Assembly (NCBI GenBank): GCA_022376925.1
Contig: JAIOJX010000025.1
Coordinates: 8,773,141 to 8,837,140 of the forward strand
Direction: 5' to 3'
Origin: Tragulus kanchil
Lineage: Eukaryota; Chordata; Mammalia; Artiodactyla; Tragulidae
DNA: 64,000 nt
Positions 1-11,061 of this stretch are shown here, in pieces. The notes beneath the pieces are model-generated. The model worked only from the letters and a program-made list of their open reading frames with translations. It was not told where the DNA came from and made no database searches. The position numbers and the translations under genes are program-made. The first letter of the stretch is position 1. Each line of letters begins with the position of its first letter.

Positions 1-209
1 GAATCCTCTGAATGGTACAGAGTGCCCAAATTCACACATCTCTGAAACTGATGTCCTGTCTGGGTCACAAGCAGGTATTTTTCTTGGTGTCCAACTGCTG
101 TACCTTCACCATACTATAATAGACTTTTCAGAGGGCTGATGTTGCCACTTTAAGATCTAGCCAACCATTCATTCAAGAAGTATTTATTGAGCACCTATTT
201 TATACCAGG

Positions 210-366
210 GGCTTCCCTTATAACTCAGCTGGTTAAGAATCCACCTGCAATACAGGAGACCCGATTTGATTCCTGGGTTGGCAAGATCTCCTGGAGAAGG
301 GACAGACTGCCCACTCTAGTATTCTTGAGCTTCCTTGGTGGCTCAGATGGCAAAGGTTTGATCCCT
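210..366 (+). mobile_element. Bov-tA-type SINE, interrupted
   Basis: A tRNA-derived ruminant SINE head (gcttcccttataactcagct, then ggtttgatccct) is cut off at 366, where BovB sequence begins. Confidence 0.75.
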
Positions 367-805
367 TGGCAGAGAAATCACTTTGCTAACAAAGGTCCAT
401 ATATCAAAGTTTTTCAGTAGTCATGCACAGATGTGAGCATTGGACCAAAGAAGGATAAGCACCAAAAATTGATGCTTTTGAACTGTGGTGCTAGAGAAGA
501 CGCTTGCAGTACCTTGGCCAGCAGGAAATCAAACCAGTCAATCCTAAAGGAAATACATTCTGAATATTGACTGGAAGGACTAATGCTGAAGCTAAAACTC
601 CAATACTTTGGCCAGTTGATGGGATGAGCCGACTCACTGAAAAAGACCCAGATATTAGGAAAGACTGAGGGCAGGAGGAGTAGGTGACAGAGGATAAGAT
701 GGCTAGATGGCATCACTGAGTCAAGGGACATGAGTTTGAACAAACTCTGGAAGATCAGTCCGTGAAGTCACAAAGAATCTGAAAGGACTTAGCAACTGAA
801 CAACA
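367..805 (+). mobile_element. BovB 3' end fragment
   Basis: A plus-strand BovB 3' end. It has the gcaggaggagtaggtgacag and aagatggctagatggcatca blocks and finishes with a simple aacaacaacaac tail at about 799-812. It starts abruptly at 366-367, in the middle of a Bov-tA SINE, at the exact point where the two copies of the first direct repeat diverge. Confidence 0.75.
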
Positions 806-1277
806 ACAACAAATAATTTATCTGGACTTTACATGAGTTGGATGCCGAACAAATGCCAAGAAAATTTACTCTTAATTTTTAATAATTTGTCATTACTCAA
901 ATTGAACTTTTCGCTACTTCATTAAAAGCACAAGCCAAAGATAGTAGTGCTAAACATAATGTGAGCGACCCCTGCTGGTCACAACACAGAAGCTAAATAA
1001 ACTCAGATCAGGGATTAGATGATTAGATAATTAATTATGATTAGTCAGGTACTGTACTATTCTTCATAAGAATCCTCTGAATGGTACAGAGTGCCCAAAT
1101 TCACACATCTCTGAAACTGATGTCCTGTCTGGGTCACAAGCAGGTATTTTTCTTGGTGTCCAACTGCTGTACCTTCACCATACTATAATAGACTTTTCAG
1201 AGGGCTGATGTTGCCACTTTAAGATCTAGCCAACCATTCATTCAAGAAGTATTTATTGAGCACCTATTTTATACCAG

Positions 1278-1560
1278 GGGCTTCCCTTATAACTCAGCTG
1301 GTAAAGAATCCACCTGCAATACAGGAGACCCCGATTTGATTCCTGGGTTGGCAAGATCTCCTGGAGAAGGGACAGACTACCCACTCTAGTATTCTTGAGC
1401 TTCCTTGGTGGCTCAGATGGCAAAGGTTTGATCCCTGGATTGGGAAGATGCCCTGGAGAAGGAAAAGGTTACCCACTCGAGTAGAATTGCCTCGAGAATT
1501 CCATGGTTCGTCCACAGGTTGCAAAGAGTGGGACATGACTGAGTGACTTTCACATCCTTC
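1278..1560 (+). mobile_element. Bov-tA-type SINE
   Basis: The same SINE head as at 210, here followed by the normal body (gaagatgccctggagaagg) and the 3' portion (ttgcaaagagtgggacatga). Confidence 0.75.
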
Positions 1561-1616
1561 TGTTAGTTTTTTTTTTTTTTTTTGCATGTGTGTTTAGTAA
1601 TCTCCAAACTCTTTAG

Positions 1617-1788
1617 AACTCCATGGATTGTAACCTGCCGAGCTTCTCTCTATATGGAATTTTCCTGGCAAGAATACTGGAGTGGGTAGTCATCCCTTCT
1701 CCAGGGAATCTTCCGGACTCAGGAATCAAATCCATGTCTTCTGTGTCTCCTGCACTGGCAGGCACCACTGTGCTCTGTGGGAAGCCTG
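1617..1788 (-). mobile_element. Bov-tA-type SINE, minus strand
   Basis: The reverse complement of the ruminant SINE: ttcctggcaagaatactgga, then gtctcctgcactggcagg, ending in gggaagcc. Confidence 0.75.
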
Positions 1789-2465
1789 ACACTGTGCTCA
1801 GCCTGAGGATGAAACAAGACAGATAAAATATGTCTTCCTGGAGTTCCTATTATTGTGGGGGTAACTAAGTACATGATAACTTCAAACGGTGATAAGTTCT
1901 ATAAAGAAAAATAGAGATAAAGGGGAAAAAGGATGATGAGATTGGCAAGTGGGAGGGCTGTTTCATGCAGAAAGGTTTTTTAGAAGGAGGTATTTTATCT
2001 CTAGAGAGATCAATAAACAAAGACCTGTGGAAGAGCACTGCAGGAAGAGAAATCAGTATTTTAAGGGTGCTGAGGCAGATAAAAGCTTGCTATTTGAAGA
2101 AAGAAAGCTACAGCTCACTCCATTCCATTGTAGAGGAAAGATTTTTTTCCCTCACTTGGGCTCTGTGTCTGAGACCTGAGTTGAACTGACATATGACAGA
2201 TTAATGAAAAAGAAACATGTACATTTTACCTGATGTTAATATTATGACGTGGCCTGAGGGAAGTCTCCATAGAAGACCTCCAACCAGGTGAAAATCCTCT
2301 CAAAGTGGTTAGATCAGAGGCTTATATATACCATTCTAGGAAAGAGGGATAAACTGTGCAGAAATGACAAAACAAAGAAGGGTTTGATTTAAGGGAGGTA
2401 AATAGTGAAAAAAGTGAATAGGAACGATGGGGAAAGTAACAGAATATAATCGTTTTTTTCCTTAA

Positions 2466-2670
2466 GGTTTGTACGGACGGTAAAGAATCTGTCTGCAATG
2501 TGGGAGACGCCGGTTAAATCCCTGGGTCAGGAAGATTCCCTGAAGGGAATGGCAACCTACTCCAGGATTCTGGCCTGGAGGATTCCGTGGACAGAGGAGG
2601 CTGGTGGGCTACAGTTCATGAGGTTGCAAAAGAGTTAGACATGACTAAGTGATTAACGCTTTCTTTGTTA
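2466..2670 (+). mobile_element. Bov-tA-type SINE
   Basis: A diverged plus-strand copy: ggtaaagaatctgtctgcaa, ggcaacctactccaggattc, and a 3' portion with gttgcaaaagagttagacat. Confidence 0.75.
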
Positions 2671-3654
2671 TTTCATAAGGTTTGTACTGATTCATCTCAG
2701 TGTCAATTTCCTTCTCTGGACATAAGAATGTTCTCCTTTTCATGGTAGAGAGAATTTATGCCCTGCTTTGAGGTCGAAAGGGTCAGGCAGAGAGCCCTTC
2801 CAGCTGTTTCTCAACTGTCTTCACTTTGGCATATTTGAGGGTCGTCTATTCTGAATTCCTTCACCAGCTACATCTTCTGAAGCTTTTAACAATAAATGTC
2901 AACTATTTTCTCTTCAACTAAAAAACTGTACCTTTCCAGAAAAATGTCTCACAGTATCTTATGACTTCAATAGCCACTTCAAATCCCGGTTATTCTTCAA
3001 AACTATGGTCAAGTTCCAGACTTCTCAGTCCCAAACATTTATGGCATATTTAACCATAATATACAGTACTTACTTATAAACAAGTCCGTCACAAGCGACT
3101 CTTTATACATGTATTACCAGTTTTCTAGTACTAACTGGAAACTGTTAAAAGTCTGTATCAATGCTTTGGTAATTATCTGTATGTCTTTCCAAAGAAGTGT
3201 GAGACTGTCATCAAATTTTCAAGTGGTATTTTGAAGCAGAGCTCAATAGAAAGCTGCTGAATTGCCTCTGTTTGCCACAGGCAACTAAGACCATAGATAG
3301 AGAAAACACCAGAAATCCTCGAACAACTTTAGAAGACTTCAAAGATACAAACTACCTCTTAAAACTCTTGTACATTTAAAAGCAAATGACACTATTATTA
3401 ATTACTAACAACACACATTACTGCTTTAATTTATAATAAATCCAAGAATTCTTTCCTATTTTTCTGGAAACCTACTCATTTTCTTAATCCTGGTTCTCAA
3501 AGGGTAGCCATAGAACCAGTAGCTGCAGCAGCAGAGAATTTATTAGAATGGCAATTTTTGGGCCCCACCTCAGACCAAATGAATTAGAAACACCTGGGAC
3601 TGCGGGCCAGCAATCTGCTTCAACAAAGCCCTGCAGGTGATTTTGATGGCACTC

Positions 3655-3760
3655 TATAGTCCTGCCTGGAGAATTCCATGGACAGATGAGCCTGGCAGGC
3701 TACAGTCCATGGAGCTGCGAAGAGTCAGATAGGACTGAGTGAGTGCCCATGCACACAATT
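3655..3760 (+). mobile_element. Bov-tA-type SINE 3' part
   Basis: The 3' half only (cctgcctggagaattccatgg to gaagagtcagataggactga). Repeated at about 4743-4848 by block duplication. Confidence 0.7.
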
Positions 3761-3928
3761 TGAGAACTCCTGTCTTAATCTAAAGCACTCACGACTATGT
3801 TTTTGAAGTTAACGACTGATAAATTATACTATTTTAAACAAGGGTTTGGCCCAATGTAAATATCTTTAAGAAGTGATGCCCAACCAACACAATACTGTAA
3901 TTTCCTCAATTAAAAATAAATTTTTAGG

Positions 3929-4170
3929 GCTTCCCTGGTGGTCCAGTGGGTAAACAGTCCGCCTTGCAGTGCAAGGGGCACCAGTTGGATCCCCGGACCA
4001 GGAAGATCCCACGTGGTGGGAAGCGGCTGGACCGGTGCGTCCAATTACGAGCCAGCGCTATAGAGCGCATGCGCCCAGAGCCGGTGCTCTGCAGAGAGAA
4101 GCCACTGTAATGGGAGGCCCACACAGGCTAAAGAATAAAGATGGATGAAAATAAACCAACGAAAGCGGCC
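3929..4170 (+). mobile_element. CHR-type SINE
   Basis: A tRNA-derived cetartiodactyl SINE: gggcttccctggtggtccag, ccgccttgcagtgcaagggg, a GC-rich body with agcgcatgcgcccagagccg, and an A-rich tail. Repeated at 5018-5262 by block duplication. It makes a 66-residue minus-strand open frame that is not a gene. Confidence 0.8.
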
Positions 4171-5704
4171 ACAATTTTAAAAAATTAATAAAATTTTTCA
4201 ATAAAGAAGTCATTGTCAAATCACTGAAAACCTGGTTTGCTTTACCTTAAGTTGAACTTAACAGTTACCTTTTATTTTACTAAATCACATAATTCATCCT
4301 ACTATGTTGTACCATGATGAAATGAATCTATTCCCTGATCCCTAGTCAGTGTTACTATTTCAGAAGTGAAGTACAGATGTCTGTCTAAAGGTATTCAAAC
4401 GTATCTTTTGGAAAACTAAACTTGCTGTTCTCTGTGCTTCCCTCTGCTGATTCATATAGCAAAATTCATCTCTTTAAAGTATCAGCAACAGTTTGGAGAT
4501 AATCATTTAATCAAACTAATCATTCCACATGAATAAACTATCGCTCAGCTGTAATCAGAAACTAGATAACTTTCTAAACAGTTCTCAAAGGGTAGCCATA
4601 GAACCAGTAGCTGCAGCAGCAGAGAATTTATTAGAATGGCAATTTTTGGGCCCCACCTCAGACCAAATGAATTAGAAACACCTGGGACTGCGGGCCAGCA
4701 ATCTGCTTCAACAAAGCCCTGCAGGTGATTTTGATGGCACTCTATAGTCCTGCCTGGAGAATTCCATGGACAGATGAGCCTGGCAGGCTACAGTCCATGG
4801 AGCTGCGAAGAGTCAGATAGGACTGAGTGAGTGCCCATGCACACAATTTGAGAACTCCTGTCTTAATCTAAAGCACTCACGACTATGTTTTTGAAGTTAA
4901 CGACTGATAAATTATACTATTTTAAACAAGGGTTTGGCCCAATGTAAATATCTTTAAGAAGTGATGCCCAACCAACACAATACTGTAATTTCCCTCCAAT
5001 TAAAAATAAATTTTTTAGGGCTTCCCTGGTGGTCCAGTGGGTAAACAGTCCGCCTTGCAGTGCAAGGGGCACCAGTTGGATCCCCGGACCAGGAAGATCC
5101 CACGTGGTGGGAAGCGGCTGGACCGGTGCGTCCAATTACGAGCCAGCGCTATAGAGCGCATGCGCCCAGAGCCGGTGCTCTGCAGAGAGAAGCCACTGTA
5201 ATGGGAGGCCCACACAGGCTAAAGAATAAAGATGGATGAAAATAAACCAACGAAAGCGGCCACAATTTTAAAAAATTAATAAAATTTTTCAATAAAGAAG
5301 TCATTGTCAAATCACTGAAAACCTGGTTTGCTTTACCTTAAGTTGAACTTAACAGTTACCTTTTATTTTACTAAATCACATAATTCATCCTACTATGTTG
5401 TACCATGATGAAATGAATCTATTCCCTGATCCCTAGTCAGTGTTACTATTTCAGAAGTGAAGTACAGATGTCTGTCTAAAGGTATTCAAACGTATCTTTT
5501 GGAAAACTAAACTTGCTGTTCTCTGTGCTTCCCTCTGCTGATTCATATAGCAAAATTCATCTCTTTAAAGTATCAGCAACAGTTTGGAGATAATCATTTA
5601 ATCAAACTAATCATTCCACATGAATAAACTATCGCTCAGCTGTAATCAGAAACTAGATAACTTTCTAAACAGTTAATTCTGATTATAATCAGTTTGAAAC
5701 TGAC

Positions 5705-5908
5705 CTGCAACTCCCACTTGATGTGTAGCATACCCTGGCAATCTGCTGGGCCCTTCTCCCAGCCACAGGGACAGCGTGGATGAGTCCGATTCTGCATGAT
5801 GAAAGCGGAAGCCCAGGGAAGCAGCAGGGGCAACAAACTGACTTTGGAGGATGGGAATGTGCAGCCACACCGCCACTCTACCTTCTGATCTCCATTTCTG
5901 TATTGCAG
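5705..5908 (-). CDS. NUDT6: NUDT6 coding exon 2 (first copy)
   Basis: The exon is bounded by an AG acceptor (minus strand 5910-5909, preceded by tgcatttt) and a GT donor (5704-5703, gtcagt). It is 204 bp, enters needing two bases and leaves with one, which fits exon 1. It encodes [20 protein letters not shown] and then a block ending in [11 protein letters not shown], matching mammalian NUDT6 just upstream of the Nudix domain. An identical copy lies 1,088 bp to the right at 6793-6996, inside a duplicated block that is probably an assembly artefact, so only one exon 2 should be counted. Two overlapping reading frames occur here; only the frame with W-R-S-E-G-R is NUDT6. Confidence 0.9.
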
Positions 5909-6792
5909 CTAAAATGCAGAACATAAGCATCTGTAAATATTTTCCAGTGAGAGAAGTGGAATAAATTAAAACTCATCTCTGGGTGTCACCTCCTCCAGGA
6001 AGTCACGCTACAGTTTCACTGGGGGTGGGCGGTGATGGAAAGGGGGATCCCAAAACGTCCCATTCACATACATCAGCAGCACAGGAGCCACCATGTTTTG
6101 CTATAATTATAGTTAACTTCCCACCATTCCTTGAAAATAAAGTTAATATAGTGATGATCTTTATACATCATGTGACACAATACCTGGCATACACTTGGTG
6201 CTCCATAATTGTAGAATGAACAAACTGACTGAAGTACTATTTCAATGCTGTTCTTTTTAAGTCAGTTTGTCAGTATAAATCACTATCATGGGCTTTTATT
6301 TACTCTGTCTCAAATATATACGTGGCTTTTTTTGGTTTATATATTCAAGGGAGCTAATACAACTGTTTTTAAATAATAATAGTAGTTCCAGAAAGTTTAG
6401 AAAATAAAATACACAAAAGAAATCAAAACTTAACATTAATACATAGAAATTTAAAATTTTAACACTTTTTCCCATGAATTTTGGAATTGGCATACCTAAA
6501 ATTTTCATCAAAAGAATACTGATCCCTAGTCAGTGTTACTATTTCAGAAGTGAAGTACAGTGTCTAAAGGTATTCAAACGTATCTTTTGGAAAACTAAAC
6601 TTGCTGTTCTCTGTGCTTCCCTCTGCTGATTCATATAGCAAAATTCATCTCTTTAAAGTATCAGCAACAGTTTGGAGATAATCATTTAATCAAACTAATC
6701 ATTCCACATGAATAAACTATCGCTCAGCTGTAATCAGAAACTAGATAACTTTCTAAACAGTTAATTCTGATTATAATCAGTTTGAAACTGAC

Positions 6793-6996
6793 CTGCAACT
6801 CCCACTTGATGTGTAGCATACCCTGGCAATCTGCTGGGCCCTTCTCCCAGCCACAGGGACAGCGTGGATGAGTCCGATTCTGCATGATGAAAGCGGAAGC
6901 CCAGGGAAGCAGCAGGGGCAACAAACTGACTTTGGAGGATGGGAATGTGCAGCCACACCGCCACTCTACCTTCTGATCTCCATTTCTGTATTGCAG
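6793..6996 (-). other. NUDT6: duplicate copy of NUDT6 exon 2
   Basis: This is the same 204-bp exon with the same splice sites as at 5705-5908, offset by 1,088 bp, and no difference was seen between them. If both were real the transcript could carry exon 2 twice; 204 bp is divisible by three, so the frame would survive with a 68-residue internal repeat. The surrounding pattern of about 1.1-kb duplicated blocks makes an unmerged contig overlap far more likely than a real exon duplication. Confidence 0.85.
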
Positions 6997-7789
6997 CTAA
7001 AATGCAGAACATAAGCATCTGTAAATATTTTCCAGTGAGAGAAGTGGAATAAATTAAAACTCATCTCTGGGTGTCACCTCCTCCAGGAAGTCACGCTACA
7101 GTTTCACTGGGGGTGGGCGGTGATGGAAAGGGGGATCCCAAAACGTCCCATTCACATACATCAGCAGCACAGGAGCCACCATGTTTTGCTATAATTATAG
7201 TTAACTTCCCACCATTCCTTGAAAATAAAGTTAATATAGTGATGATCTTTATACATCATGTGACACAATACCTGGCATACACTTGGTGCTCCATAATTGT
7301 AGAATGAACAAACTGACTGAAGTACTATTTCAATGCTGTTCTTTTTAAGTCAGTTTGTCAGTATAAATCACTATCATGGGCTTTTATTTACTCTGTCTCA
7401 AATATATACGTGGCTTTTTTTGGTTTATATATTCAAGGGAGCTAATACAACTGTTTTTTAAATAATATATAGTAGTTCCAGAAAGTTTGGAAAATAAAAT
7501 ACACAAAAGAAATCAAAACTTAACATTAATACATAGAAATTTAAAATTTTAACACTTTTTCCCATGAATTTTGGAATTGGCATACCTATAATATGCTTTT
7601 ACTTTTTTATAATAGATCACAGACATCTTGCTACCATTAAAAAATTTTTAATGGATGATCATTTTTAATGACTGCATAATTCTCATACATTTAGGTATAC
7701 CATGACAAACATTAAAATGTATTTTTGGTCTTTAACTTTAAATTTCCTTCTTTGTTACTTAAGGCCAAGCCAGGGAAAAAAGATGCTAG

Positions 7790-7940
7790 CATTTATGTGG
7801 TCCTTACTAAAATCCAGACATTTTAGATACACTATTTCATTAAGTTCTCACAACACAAAAGGCAAGTACTATTACCCCTAATTTATAGGTGAAGAAATGA
7901 GCACTTTACAGTTTAAAAAATTTTCAGATCACTTTCTCTA
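7790..7940. mobile_element. MIR-like SINE
   Basis: A stretch with actatttcattaagttctcac and ttataggtgaagaaatgagc resembling the MIR core. Confidence 0.45.
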
Positions 7941-8889
7941 TCCACCACCTCAGTCTTTACAATAATCCTGCAAAGCATGTGTGGAGAGAGGGGGAATGAC
8001 TGGGTCATTTATTTAATGGTTAGATTCCATTCCCTCCTCTTCTGTAGCCTCCGGAGTAGGCAAGCTGTCTGTTAAGGCCACGTTTCTCTACTCTTTGGAA
8101 GTCAGTGTGGCTAACACAGTGACAACCTAGGAACCTTGATTTGGGGCTATGAGGTCCTGTCACATCCTTTTCACATTGAACTATCTCTGATTAAATCTTC
8201 TTAAAAACTGACACGGAATTGTATCAAGTGAAATGCATAAATCTTAAGCGAACATTTGAGTTCTGACCTATGCATACACTTGTGTAATCCATGCTCCAGT
8301 CAAGATTACAGACCATTTCTATCACCCCACAAAGTTCCCATGTTCTCTTTTCCAATCATTCCAATCAGGGGAAAAGCTTAAGTTCTGAAAGTCCAGCCAC
8401 TTGTTCACTGTATTTTATCTTCACCCGCTGACTTGGAGAGTGTGTCCACTCCCCCTGCTTCAGCTAACAACTGTACAAGGATGCCTGCCCAGTCCTGATC
8501 TCACTGAACAGTGCACTCTTCTGCTCTCCAGCTGTTATTTTCTGAAGGCTGCTGCTTCAAACTTCACACCTATATTCAAACCTGACTCCTAAACTAGTCA
8601 CCCTCAAGTAGTTTTATTTACAGGCATATTTCTGGCTCCAAACGCTTAACGTCTTAGAATCATTTTTAATTTTTTTTTCTGTTTTTTTTTGCTAATAAAC
8701 TTTAATACTTTTTCCTCCTGTCCCTCATTCCTTAGCTCAAATATATCCCTCAACATGAGCTCACATACCACCTGACAATAAGCTTTCCTTACATGCTTTC
8801 CAAATGTGAACTTAAGAACTACTCTCTAATAGATTTACTAGTACTACACAATACCTAATGACATCTTTTCTCATTTATTTGTCTAATCC

Positions 8890-8970
8890 TAATATTCTGT
8901 GGACAGAGGAGCCTGGCGGGCTGCAGTCTATAGGGTCGCACAGAATTAGATATGACTAAACATGCATACA
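8890..8970 (+). mobile_element. Bov-tA-type SINE 3' fragment
   Basis: About 80 bp of SINE 3' end (tgtggacagaggagcctggc, then tagatatgactaaacatg). Confidence 0.7.
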
Positions 8971-9009
8971 CACTATTTCTCGCATTTGCAATCCTCCAGG
9001 TTAACATGA

Positions 9010-9110
9010 AATTATGCACTGAGGCTCAATTCATTTTTATTAAACCATCGACTTGTCTAAAGTCACACAGCTAATGAGTGGCACAGCAAGGACCAGAACT
9101 AGTATTATTT
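9010..9110. mobile_element. MIR-like SINE
   Basis: cttgtctaaagtcacacagct and aatgagtggcacagcaagga are typical MIR core words. Confidence 0.5.
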
Positions 9111-10823
9111 CCCCAATTATGCAGATAAGTCAAGATTAACAACATAATACCTCTTCATCTAAATTTTATTGTTAATAACAGGAACAGTAAAAGAACAGAC
9201 TTCATGGGCAAAGGTGCAAAACAACTATTGCTATTATACACAATCAGTTCTATTTACTTGAAAACAGATTTAGACTACCTATCAGACCGCCTTCTCCGAT
9301 AAGTTGTTTCTTTTTATAGGCAATATCACTTAGTTTTGTTTGGCTAACAAAAAACAGCATAGTTCTTATAGCTTAACAAGAACAAGTTCCACAGCCAGAA
9401 GTTTATCTCTTAGTACCATCATCCTTGGAATGGGGATAACAACAGTACCAACCTCACAGGTTATGAGGATTAGCTGAATAATAATTCTGAAGTCCTTAAA
9501 ATAGTTATCTAGCACGTAGCGACTGTACTAGGATTTTATGAAAAAGTATATATGGCACTTCTGAGTTTCTAGATTGGTCTCATGAAATTTACCTTTGAAC
9601 ACCACATCTACCCAGTAATTAGAGCTGTCATAATTCACATAAGCAACCAAAGGGTCAAATACTTTCAGTGGTGATTTTCCCAACACCTGGTTAAGCAAGT
9701 GGCAGAATCTGGGACTTGAAACTTGGATGTGTGACTCCAAATCCAACCCACCTGCTGCTTTGCCTTCCCGACTGAGGTAGTGCTTTAATCACTGACAGCC
9801 AAGATGTGTGTACAAGGAACACCTGTGTCTACCACACATTACACACGTCTGAGAATGAACACTTATTTGATTCTCCTACCGTTAACACCGTTGCAGTTAG
9901 CAATTATTCCCGAGTAGAAGAGAAAATAAACTGAAGAGGACAACAGTTTGGAAATGAAGATGATTTCAAGATTGAAACAACCAGTTCAACTCTATTTCCA
10001 TAGGACGCTCATTCGTTGTGTTGCTCCATAGGATAAAAGATTCGAAGTTTCCTCTTCAGGAGAGAAGAGAAAATTTCATGCTTTGCTTTCAATTTGACTG
10101 TAAGGACCCTCCGGCAGTTTGAAAAATAGGCTGCTCCGCCAAATCATGGGCTCTCAAAGTGAAGGCTCCCCATCCAAGTCACCTTTCCTCCCAGTGGGTG
10201 GATTCAAGGTACGAAGAGTGTGAGTTTTCCTACGAGGACTGAAACCACTCACCCATCTCCCCGTTAATCACCAAAACCTGGTTGCCAAGTAGACACAACC
10301 TGTGTGCAATAAGAGCCCTCAAACCTCTTCAGCCCACTCAGCGGCTACCACCTGCACTGGAAAGCGCGACGGTTGTGTCGTGGGCCAAGTGCCAGGCAGA
10401 ACTAAGGGTCGATAAATGTCAGTAAACAACAACAATATTAACCAACATTTGCTAAGCGGTAAATATGTGGCCAAAACCGCGAGAGGCACTTGATACGCGT
10501 TACCTATTTCATCCCTCAGCAACTCCAGCGGTTCCTGTGACCTGCTTACGGATGAGACAGCGGTGGTTATCAGAACTTGGCCCAAGCTCCCAACCGAGAA
10601 AGAGGACCTGAAACGGCGGCAGGTCCCAGAGCCTAAGCCCGTCACCGTTTCACCCAACCGCCCGAGACCTCCCCGCCAAGGGCACACCAACGAAAGGCCG
10701 ATGACAGGTGTCGGTCACGCACGCCCTCCCTCCTTCCCTCAGGCACGACTGGGGGGTGGGGACCGCGGTTACTTCTACAAAAAGGCGCAGGAGCCCGGGG
10801 AGCCTCGGATCAGGCGCACTTGC

Positions 10824-11061
10824 CCTGCAAGGCTCTCTGGAAGGCGACGGGGTCCAGGTGGTCCAGCGCGTCCAGCCTCGCCAAGCGCACGGAGACGCCC
10901 CCGAATCTGTCCAGCTCGCCCCGCAGCTCGCCAGCTCCGAAGGGGTGGCCCCGAGCGCAACCTGGAACCCCCGAGGCCCAGCGGGACCCTGCGCAGAGCA
11001 CCGCGCGGCGGGCCAGAGCCAGCCCCGCACGCCAGCAGCTTCCCCTCTGGAGCGGACGCAT
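10824..11061 (-). CDS. NUDT6: NUDT6 coding exon 1
   Basis: The exon encodes the first 79 residues plus one base. The ATG at 11061 was chosen because the start MRPLQRG..WRAG lines up with the known N-terminus of mammalian NUDT6; overlapping open frames with other ATGs (for example 11030 and 11095) do not. The segment [20 protein letters not shown] is the recognisable family block, and the exon ends after a leucine-glutamine pair. The only donor that keeps frame with exon 2 is a GC donor (gcaagt, minus strand 10823-10818). It joins one trailing G to the first two bases of exon 2 to give alanine, as in the human protein. The exon is very CpG-rich and GC-rich, consistent with a promoter-proximal exon. 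Function of this N-terminal part is not evident from sequence. Confidence 0.88.

Larger units (their letters stand above)
1..1435 (+). repeat. direct repeat 1-366 and 1070-1435
   Basis: Bases 1-366 recur at 1070-1435 (offset 1,069) with a few differences (ggttaagaat against ggtaaagaat, acccgat against accccgat, gactgccc against gactaccc). After 366 the copies diverge abruptly: the left copy enters a BovB 3' end, while the right copy continues along a Bov-tA SINE. The left copy may start before the window. Unlike the other joins, the block does not run up to the join. Confidence 0.75.
3493..5672 (+). repeat. duplicated block, 3493-4580 and 4581-5672
   Basis: A block of about 1,090 bp is repeated back to back (offset 1,088 at the left edge, 1,091 at the right). 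Differences are small indels in T or C runs (tttcctcaatt against tttccctccaatt; one extra T before agggc). It contains a Bov-tA 3' end and a CHR-type SINE. The right 250 bp also appears in the next duplicated block, so that stretch occurs three times. Confidence 0.93.
5426..7588 (+). repeat. duplicated block, 5426-6497 and 6519-7588
   Basis: About 1.07 kb is repeated with an offset of about 1,090 bp. It includes NUDT6 exon 2. The copies differ by a 5-bp change (acagatgtctgtct against acagtgtct) and single bases. About 20 unmatched bases (near 6498-6518) lie at the join. Confidence 0.93.
1..11061 (-). other. NUDT6: NUDT6 gene, 5' part (first two coding exons)
   Basis: This is the 5' portion of NUDT6, a Nudix-hydrolase-family protein known as the gene antisense to FGF2. 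The two recognisable exons encode the N-terminal region before the Nudix box. The joined reading frame resembles mammalian NUDT6 from its first residues ([20 protein letters not shown] in exon 1, [20 protein letters not shown] in exon 2). The Nudix box and later exons are not here and must lie left of position 1. The gene is head to head with AFG2A, the arrangement known in mammals. Intron 1 (10823 down to 5909) and the visible part of intron 2 (5704 down to 1) hold SINE, MIR and BovB pieces and are inflated by three duplicated blocks. Confidence 0.9.

Noticed and set aside
3924..5215. Two identical 66-residue minus-strand frames as a duplicated small gene
   Set aside because: They are CHR-type SINE sequence inside a duplicated block.
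5983..7307. Repeated 78-residue plus-strand frames starting MSPPPGSH as a small gene pair
   Set aside because: They lie in NUDT6 intron 1 within a duplicated block, have no splice or family support, and are copied only by the artefact.
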